This document shows, one piece after another, positions 5,370 to 10,745 of a stretch of DNA of 10,745 nucleotides (position 1 is the stretch's first letter; each line of letters opens with the position of its first letter). This stretch comes from an uncultured Clostridia bacterium. Lineage in GTDB: Bacteria > Bacillota > Clostridia > Oscillospirales > Ruminococcaceae. A program made the translations under genes and the position numbers. Location: contig CAMYUO010000025.1 of NCBI GenBank assembly GCA_947302065.1, positions 1 through 10,745 on the forward strand, given 5' to 3'. Under the pieces are notes generated by a model. It saw nothing but the letters and a program-made list of their open reading frames with translations, was not told the origin of the DNA and searched no databases.

Positions 5370-7253
5370 ATGTGTGGAATAGTTGGTTTTACGAATAAAG
5401 TTGCTGATGCGGAGGGTGTCATCGAGAAGATGATGGACCGCATTAAACACCGTGGTCCCGATGCCAGCGGAAAGTACGTTGATGAGGGCATCGCTCTCGG
5501 TCACCGCCGGTTGAGCATCATCGACATATCCTCGCAGGGCGACCAGCCCATTTTTAACGAGGACAAGAGCCTTGTACTGATTTTCAACGGCGAGATATAC
5601 AACTATCTCGACATCCGTGCAGAGCTTGTCAAGGCAGGTCACGTTTTTACGACGAACACCGATTCAGAGGTGCTCATACACGGCTATGAGCAGTACGGCA
5701 CAAAGCTTTTGGGCAAGCTGAGAGGTATGTTCTCGTTCGTTATCTGGGACAAGAACAAGCAGGAGCTTTTCGGTGCGAGGGATTTCTTCGGCATCAAGCC
5801 GATGTATTACGCAATTATGGGCGAGAGCTTTATGTTCGGCTCGGAGATAAAGAGCTTTTTGGAGCACCCCGATTTCAAAAAGGAGCTAAACGAGGCGGCG
5901 CTTGAAAACTATCTGACTTTCCAGTATTCGCCGACAAAGGAGACATTCTTCAAGAACGTTTACAAGCTGATGCCTGCGCATTACTTTATTTACAGCGGCG
6001 GAAAGCTCGAGATAAAGCGCTACTGGGATATAAACTTTGATGCAGACGACAAGCCCGACCTCAAAAAGTGGGTAAATGATATCTCGGACACGTTCAGAGG
6101 CTCGGTGCAGGCACACAAGATAGCTGATGTTGAGGTCGGCTCGTTCCTTTCGAGCGGTGTCGATTCAAGCTACGTTGCGGCGGTCGCTGACGTTGACAAG
6201 ACGTTCACTGTCGGTTTCGGCAGCGATGAAAAGTACAACGAGATAGGCTATGCGAAGGAGTTTTCAAAGGCTATCGGCAAGGATAATTTCAGCAAGGTGA
6301 TAACCCCTGAGGAATACTGGGGAAGCCTTGAGATGATACAGTATCACATGGACGAACCGCTCGCTGACCCGTCGGCAGTTGCACTTTACTTTGTGTGCAA
6401 CATCGCATCGCAGCAGCTGAAAGTTGCGCTTTCGGGCGAGGGTGCTGACGAGATATTCGGCGGATACAATGTGTACAGCGACCCTGACGGCACGTTCTAT
6501 GACAGGCTGCCGAAATTCTTCAAGCGCGGCGTCGGCAAGGTGGCTTCAAAGCTGCCCGCAAAGAGAGGCGTGAATTTCTTTGTGAGAAAGGGCAGAACGG
6601 TCGAGGAGAGGTTTATCGGAAACGCTTATATGTTCACTCCCGCAGAGCGCAAGAAGCTTTTGAAGATAACGACCGATGCGCCCGACCCGACGAGGATAAC
6701 AAGGCATTATTTCAAGCGTGTGCCAAAGCTCGACGATGTCACCAAGATGCAGTATCTTGACCTGCATCTGTGGATGATGGGAGATATACTGCTGAAAGCG
6801 GATAAGATGAGCATGGCAAATTCGCTCGAGGTGAGAGTTCCGTTCCTCGACAGAGAGGTGATGAAGCTCGCACAGCGTATCCCAACAAAATACAGGGTCA
6901 CACACAAAAAGAAAACAGAACAGACAAAGTACATAACCAAATATGCGATGCGCCTTGCAGCAAAAAAGGACACTCCGCAGCAGACGGGCAAGACCGCTGA
7001 GAAGAAAAAGCTCGGTTTCCCCGTGCCGACAAGAGTGTGGCTGAAAGAGGATAAGTATTACGGCATTGTCAAAGACGCTTTTGAGAGCGACAGCGCAAAG
7101 AAGTTCTTTGACACGCAGCTGCTCGTTGAGCTGCTCGACGACCACAGGAACGGCAAGGCAGACAACAGCAGAAAGATCTGGACGGTGTTTACTTTTCTGA
7201 TCTGGTACAGGGTATATTTTGAGCATAACGGTGAGTTTGCAAAGAGGTCATAA
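5370..7253 (+). CDS. asnB: Asparagine synthetase (glutamine-hydrolysing)
   Basis: Makes asparagine from aspartate, ATP and glutamine in the cytoplasm. The 627-residue length is normal for the family. The start MCGIVGF leaves Cys2 as the class II glutaminase nucleophile once Met is removed, which fixes the start; GAGGTGA at 5358-5364 is the ribosome binding site. The glutaminase domain covers about residues 2-190 and includes RGPDASGKY and GEIYNY. The synthetase domain follows, with the ATP-pyrophosphatase loop SSGVDSS at 261-267 and the later ALSGEGADEIFGGY and EVRVPFLDRE motifs. The loop has Ser-Ser-Gly rather than Ser-Gly-Gly, a variant I recall from other Firmicutes and expect to be active. 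It begins 341 bases after purF and may have its own promoter in that gap. It could in principle modify a different acceptor, but nothing in the neighbourhood suggests that. Confidence 0.94.
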   Translation: MCGIVGFTNKVADAEGVIEKMMDRIKHRGPDASGKYVDEGIALGHRRLSIIDISSQGDQPIFNEDKSLVLIFNGEIYNYLDIRAELVKAGHVFTTNTDSEVLIHGYEQYGTKLLGKLRGMFSFVIWDKNKQELFGARDFFGIKPMYYAIMGESFMFGSEIKSFLEHPDFKKELNEAALENYLTFQYSPTKETFFKNVYKLMPAHYFIYSGGKLEIKRYWDINFDADDKPDLKKWVNDISDTFRGSVQAHKIADVEVGSFLSSGVDSSYVAAVADVDKTFTVGFGSDEKYNEIGYAKEFSKAIGKDNFSKVITPEEYWGSLEMIQYHMDEPLADPSAVALYFVCNIASQQLKVALSGEGADEIFGGYNVYSDPDGTFYDRLPKFFKRGVGKVASKLPAKRGVNFFVRKGRTVEERFIGNAYMFTPAERKKLLKITTDAPDPTRITRHYFKRVPKLDDVTKMQYLDLHLWMMGDILLKADKMSMANSLEVRVPFLDREVMKLAQRIPTKYRVTHKKKTEQTKYITKYAMRLAAKKDTPQQTGKTAEKKKLGFPVPTRVWLKEDKYYGIVKDAFESDSAKKFFDTQLLVELLDDHRNGKADNSRKIWTVFTFLIWYRVYFEHNGEFAKRS

Positions 7254-7261
7254 AATATCCA

Positions 7262-7290
7262 TTGACAAACAGGGTATACCGATGTATAAT
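7262..7290 (+). promoter_or_regulatory. Consensus sigma-A promoter upstream of carA
   Basis: TTGACA at 7262-7267 and TATAAT at 7285-7290 are separated by 17 bases, a perfect consensus, beginning nine bases after the asnB stop. Initiation would be near 7295-7299, only about ten bases before the terminator stem at 7308. Confidence 0.85.
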
Positions 7291-7307
7291 AAACAGTTAG
7301 AGATATT

Positions 7308-7341
7308 GCGTCCTTAGTGTCACACATTAGGGACGCTTTTT
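7308..7341 (+). terminator. Intrinsic terminator between the carA promoter and carA (asnB terminator and/or attenuator)
   Basis: GCGTCC and the following bases at 7308-7319 pair with 7325-7336 (12 pairs, two of them G-U, loop TCACA), then TTTTT at 7337-7341. The wobbles are valid only in plus-strand RNA. It ends asnB transcripts but also lies downstream of the consensus promoter, so it would stop most carA transcripts about 45 bases after their start unless read through. No second promoter fits between 7342 and the carA start at 7390. Confidence 0.85.
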
Positions 7342-7389
7342 CAAGGAAGATACGCTGACAGGGCTTAAAAACGGTAAGGAGTCGAGGTT

Positions 7390-8481
7390 ATGGAATATAA
7401 CAGAAAGCTTATTCTCGAAGACGGACAGGAATACTACGGATACGGCTTTGGCGCACAGTGCGACAAGGTGTGTGAGATCGTTTTCAACACCTCTATGGTG
7501 GGATATCAGGAGATAATCTCTGACCCGTCATACACATATCAGGCAGTCGTTATGACTTATCCGCTGATAGGCAACTATGGTATGGCTGATGACGACTACG
7601 AGACAAAAACACCGACGATAGGTGCGCTCGTTGTTCGTGAATACAACGATGAGCCGTCGAATTTCCGCTGCAGCAAGACGCTGTCGCAGGTAATGAAGGA
7701 GTATAATATCCCGGGCATCTACGGCGTTGACACGAGAAAGATAAACCGCTCGATCCGTGACCTTGGAAGCAGAAAGGCGCTCATCACGGGCATAGACACT
7801 CAGAAAGAGTGGGGTCTTAAGATGATAGAGCAGACAAAGATACCGACAGATGCGGTAATGAAGGTAAGCTGCAAGGAGCCGTGGCTGTCAAGGACAGAGC
7901 ATGAGAGATTTACAGTTGTTGCTATCGACTGCGGAATGAAAATGAACATCGTGCGCTCGCTCAACAAGCGTGGCTGCAAGGTGATAATAGTTCCGTGGAA
8001 CACATCTGCACAGGATATTGAAAAATACAACCCTGACGGCGTGTTCATCTCGAACGGTCCGGGAGACCCGACAGACGTTCCGCCCGTTATCGAAACGATA
8101 AGAACGCTCAGAGGCAGGCACGTTATCTTCGGCATTTGCCTCGGACATCAGATAATCTCGCTTGCTTACGGCGCAAAGACTTACAAGCTCAAGTTCGGTC
8201 ACAGAGGAGGAAATCACCCTGTGAGAAATCTTGAGACGGGCAAGATAGAGATAACCTCGCAGAACCACTCATATGCGGTGGATATGGAAAGCCTTGCAGA
8301 CACAGACCTGACGGCGACACATATCAACCTGCTGGACAACACTATCGAGGGCGTTGAGTGCAAGGCTGACAAGGTGTTCAGCGTGCAGTACCACCCCGAG
8401 AGCGCACCCGGTCCGCAGGACAGCGCATATCTGTTTGACAAATTCGTACAGCTGATGAAGGAGGACAAGGGCAATGCCTAA
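7390..8481 (+). CDS. carA: Carbamoyl-phosphate synthase small subunit (glutaminase)
   Basis: The 363-residue subunit hydrolyses glutamine and channels ammonia to the large subunit for carbamoyl phosphate, used for pyrimidines and arginine. Residues 1 to about 135 are the CPSase small-chain domain. A class I glutaminase domain fills about 170-355. The nucleophile Cys250 sits in FGICLGHQI, and His335 and Glu337 (YHPES) complete the triad. AAGGAG at 7376-7381 lies eight bases before the ATG. The stop overlaps the start of carB by eight bases, so the subunits are translationally coupled. The upstream promoter-terminator pair implies control by read-through. No arginine or pyrimidine gene adjoins it here, so it cannot be assigned to one pathway. 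Confidence 0.96.
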   Translation: MEYNRKLILEDGQEYYGYGFGAQCDKVCEIVFNTSMVGYQEIISDPSYTYQAVVMTYPLIGNYGMADDDYETKTPTIGALVVREYNDEPSNFRCSKTLSQVMKEYNIPGIYGVDTRKINRSIRDLGSRKALITGIDTQKEWGLKMIEQTKIPTDAVMKVSCKEPWLSRTEHERFTVVAIDCGMKMNIVRSLNKRGCKVIIVPWNTSAQDIEKYNPDGVFISNGPGDPTDVPPVIETIRTLRGRHVIFGICLGHQIISLAYGAKTYKLKFGHRGGNHPVRNLETGKIEITSQNHSYAVDMESLADTDLTATHINLLDNTIEGVECKADKVFSVQYHPESAPGPQDSAYLFDKFVQLMKEDKGNA

Positions 8482-10745
8482 GAGAACTGACATTAAAAAG
8501 ATACTTGTTATCGGCTCGGGTCCTATCGTTATCGGACAGGCTGCCGAGTTTGACTACGCAGGCACACAGGCTTGCCTTGCGCTGAAAGAAGAGGGCTATG
8601 AGGTCATCCTTTGCAACTCGAACCCTGCGACTATCATGACGGATACTGCTATAGCAGACAAGGTTTATATGGAGCCGCTGACACTGGAATACTGCGCAAA
8701 GATAATCAGATACGAGCGTCCTGATGCGATACTGCCGAACATCGGCGGTCAGACGGGACTTAACATAGCTATGCGCCTTGAAAAGAAGGGCATACTTGCA
8801 GAGTGCGGCGTTGAGCTGCTCGGCACAAAGAGTGATTGTATAGAAAGAGCTGAGGACAGAGAGCTGTTCAAGGAGCTGTGCACACAGCTCGGCGAGCCTG
8901 TTCTGCCGTCGGACATCGCAAACACTATGGAAGAGGGACTTGAGGTCGCACAGAAGATAGGATATCCTGTCGTTCTGCGTCCTGCGTTCACGCTCGGCGG
9001 TACGGGCGGCGGTTTTGCCGACAACGAGGAAGAGTTCAGAACGGTAATGAAAAACGCCCTTGCGCTCTCGCCTGTTCATCAGGTGCTTATCGAAAAGAGC
9101 ATCAAGGGTTACAAGGAAATAGAGTACGAGGTAATGCGTGACTCGAACGACACGGCACTTACTATCTGTAACATGGAGAACCTCGACCCTGTCGGAATCC
9201 ACACGGGTGACTCGATAGTTGTCTGCCCGTCACAGACGCTGACAAACAAAGAGTATCACATGCTGCGTGACAGCGCACTCAAGCTCATCAGAGCACTTGA
9301 GGTAAACGGCGGCTGCAACGTTCAGTTCGCTCTTGACCCGGATTCTTTCCAGTATTATCTCATCGAGGTAAACCCGAGAGTTTCACGTTCTTCCGCACTT
9401 GCATCGAAGGCGAGCGGATACCCGATCGCAAGAGTTTCGGCAAAGATCGGTGTCGGCATGACTCTCGACGAGATACAGATAGCAAACACACCTGCATCTT
9501 TCGAGCCTGCGCTTGACTACGTGGTAACAAAGATGCCGAGATTCCCGTTTGATAAATTCGCAGATGCAAACAACTCGCTGAGCACTCAGATGAAGGCGAC
9601 AGGCGAGGTCATGAGCGTCGGCAGAACGATAGAGGAGAGCCTGCTCAAAGCTATCCGCTCACTTGAGATAGGTCTTTTCCACCTCGAGCACAAGCGCTTT
9701 GAGGCGATGAAGGTCGAGGGTCTGATGGACTACATCAAGATAGGCACAGACGACCGCATCTACGCTATCGCACAGCTGCTCAGGCTCGGCGTGAGCGTTG
9801 ACGAGATAGCAGACGCCACAAAGATAGACAGATTCTTTATCAGAAAGCTCAGAAACATCATCGACGAGGAAGAAAAGCTCAGAGCTCACAAGGGCGACAA
9901 GGACGAGCTTTACACTGCAAAGAGAATGGGCTTCTCCGACAAGGAGATCGCAGTTCTGTGGGATATGCAGGAGACAGAGGTATTTGAACTGAGAAAGAAA
10001 CTCGGCATCACGCCTGTTTACAAGATGATAGATACCTGTGCGAGCGAGTTCGAGAGCTATATCCCGTATTTCTACTCCACATACGAGCAGGAAAACGAGT
10101 CTATCGTTTCCGACAAGAAAAAGATAATCGTGCTCGGCTCGGGCCCTATCCGTATCGGTCAGGGCGTCGAGTTCGACTATTCGACGGTACACGCTGTAAA
10201 GACTATCAAAGCCGCAGGATATGAGGCTATCATAATAAACAACAACCCTGAGACAGTTTCAACAGACTACACCTGCTCGGACAAGCTGTATTTTGAGCCG
10301 CTTTGCGTTGAGGACGTTATGAACGTCATAGAGCTGGAGCACCCTGAGGGCGTTATCGCAACACTCGGCGGACAGACAGCTATCAACCTCGCAGAGCCGC
10401 TTGCTGCGCTGGGCGTGAAGATAATCGGTACTGACTGTGCCGCTATCGACAAGGCGGAGAACAGAGACAGCTTTGAAAAGCTGCTCGTTGACCTTGACAT
10501 CCCGCAGCCTAAGGGACAGGCTGTCACAAACATCGAGGCTGGCATCAAGGCTGCTGAGGAGATAGGCTATCCTGTGCTCGTGCGCCCGAGCTTCGTGCTT
10601 GGCGGACGTGCTATGCAGATAGTTGCAAAGGAAGAGGCACTGCGCCACTACCTGAAAACTGCCGTTGAGATAGACGAGGACAAGCCTGTGCTCGTTGACA
10701 AATACATCAGAGGCAAAGAGGTCGAGGTCGATGCTATCTGCGACG
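8474..10745 (+). CDS. carB: Carbamoyl-phosphate synthase large subunit (partial, runs off right edge)
   Basis: The synthetase subunit joins bicarbonate, ammonia and two ATP into carbamoyl phosphate, in complex with CarA. 757 codons are present with no stop; the family is usually about 1060-1070 residues, so roughly the last 30% is missing. AAGGAGG at 8458-8464 lies nine bases before the ATG. The N-terminal carboxyphosphate half has [27 protein letters not shown] and [12 protein letters not shown], plus the [16 protein letters not shown] segment. A helical oligomerisation region follows (about 400-545). The second ATP-grasp half begins near residue 549 with [15 protein letters not shown] and [12 protein letters not shown]. 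The C-terminal allosteric domain, which would show how it is regulated by nucleotides or ornithine, is outside the window. Confidence 0.97.
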   Translation, partial: MPKRTDIKKILVIGSGPIVIGQAAEFDYAGTQACLALKEEGYEVILCNSNPATIMTDTAIADKVYMEPLTLEYCAKIIRYERPDAILPNIGGQTGLNIAMRLEKKGILAECGVELLGTKSDCIERAEDRELFKELCTQLGEPVLPSDIANTMEEGLEVAQKIGYPVVLRPAFTLGGTGGGFADNEEEFRTVMKNALALSPVHQVLIEKSIKGYKEIEYEVMRDSNDTALTICNMENLDPVGIHTGDSIVVCPSQTLTNKEYHMLRDSALKLIRALEVNGGCNVQFALDPDSFQYYLIEVNPRVSRSSALASKASGYPIARVSAKIGVGMTLDEIQIANTPASFEPALDYVVTKMPRFPFDKFADANNSLSTQMKATGEVMSVGRTIEESLLKAIRSLEIGLFHLEHKRFEAMKVEGLMDYIKIGTDDRIYAIAQLLRLGVSVDEIADATKIDRFFIRKLRNIIDEEEKLRAHKGDKDELYTAKRMGFSDKEIAVLWDMQETEVFELRKKLGITPVYKMIDTCASEFESYIPYFYSTYEQENESIVSDKKKIIVLGSGPIRIGQGVEFDYSTVHAVKTIKAAGYEAIIINNNPETVSTDYTCSDKLYFEPLCVEDVMNVIELEHPEGVIATLGGQTAINLAEPLAALGVKIIGTDCAAIDKAENRDSFEKLLVDLDIPQPKGQAVTNIEAGIKAAEEIGYPVLVRPSFVLGGRAMQIVAKEEALRHYLKTAVEIDEDKPVLVDKYIRGKEVEVDAICD

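Noticed and set aside
7291..7389. PyrR-type attenuator upstream of carA.
   Set aside because: The leader before the terminator is only about ten bases and has no recognisable PyrR-binding loop.

Overview
The window looks like a chromosomal segment of a low-to-mid GC Firmicute. The Ser-rich lipoprotein linker, strong GGAGG-type ribosome binding sites, consensus sigma-A promoters, frequent AGA/AGG and ATA codons, and G/C-run intergenic hairpins suggest a gut clostridium, perhaps Ruminococcus-like. This placement is inference and was not tested by database search. All core enzymes here are recognisable families and I see no novel enzyme system. The interesting material is regulatory and intergenic.

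Left part, minus strand (about 1-3300): a sugar-uptake locus read right to left. It holds a GntR-headed, LacI-type sensor regulator resembling AraR (2099-3181), an AraC-family activator without a receiver domain (1358-2059), a YtfQ-like sugar-binding lipoprotein (165-1172), and the first two codons of another gene at 1-6, probably the transporter ATPase. Three copies of an AraR-like 16-bp dyad (half-sites TTGT and ACAA) lie in front of the regulator gene and in front of the binding-protein gene. Two exact 11-bp direct repeats sit upstream of the binding-protein promoter and could be the AraC-type protein's site. The combination suggests uptake of a furanose such as arabinofuranose or galactofuranose.

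Right part, plus strand (about 3420-10745): three glutamine-dependent amidotransferase loci in a row. They are purF (first step of purine synthesis), asnB (asparagine synthesis) and carA-carB (carbamoyl phosphate for pyrimidines and arginine). carB runs off the right edge after 757 codons. purF and carA are each preceded by a perfect TTGACA-17-TATAAT promoter. The purF leader can fold into a structured RNA. The carA promoter is followed within about 20 bases by an intrinsic terminator, so carA expression probably depends on read-through.

The 341-base gap between purF and asnB has no gene. It is packed with hairpins, including an 11-bp inverted repeat pair and a 19-bp stem that has its T and A runs on the wrong sides for a terminator.
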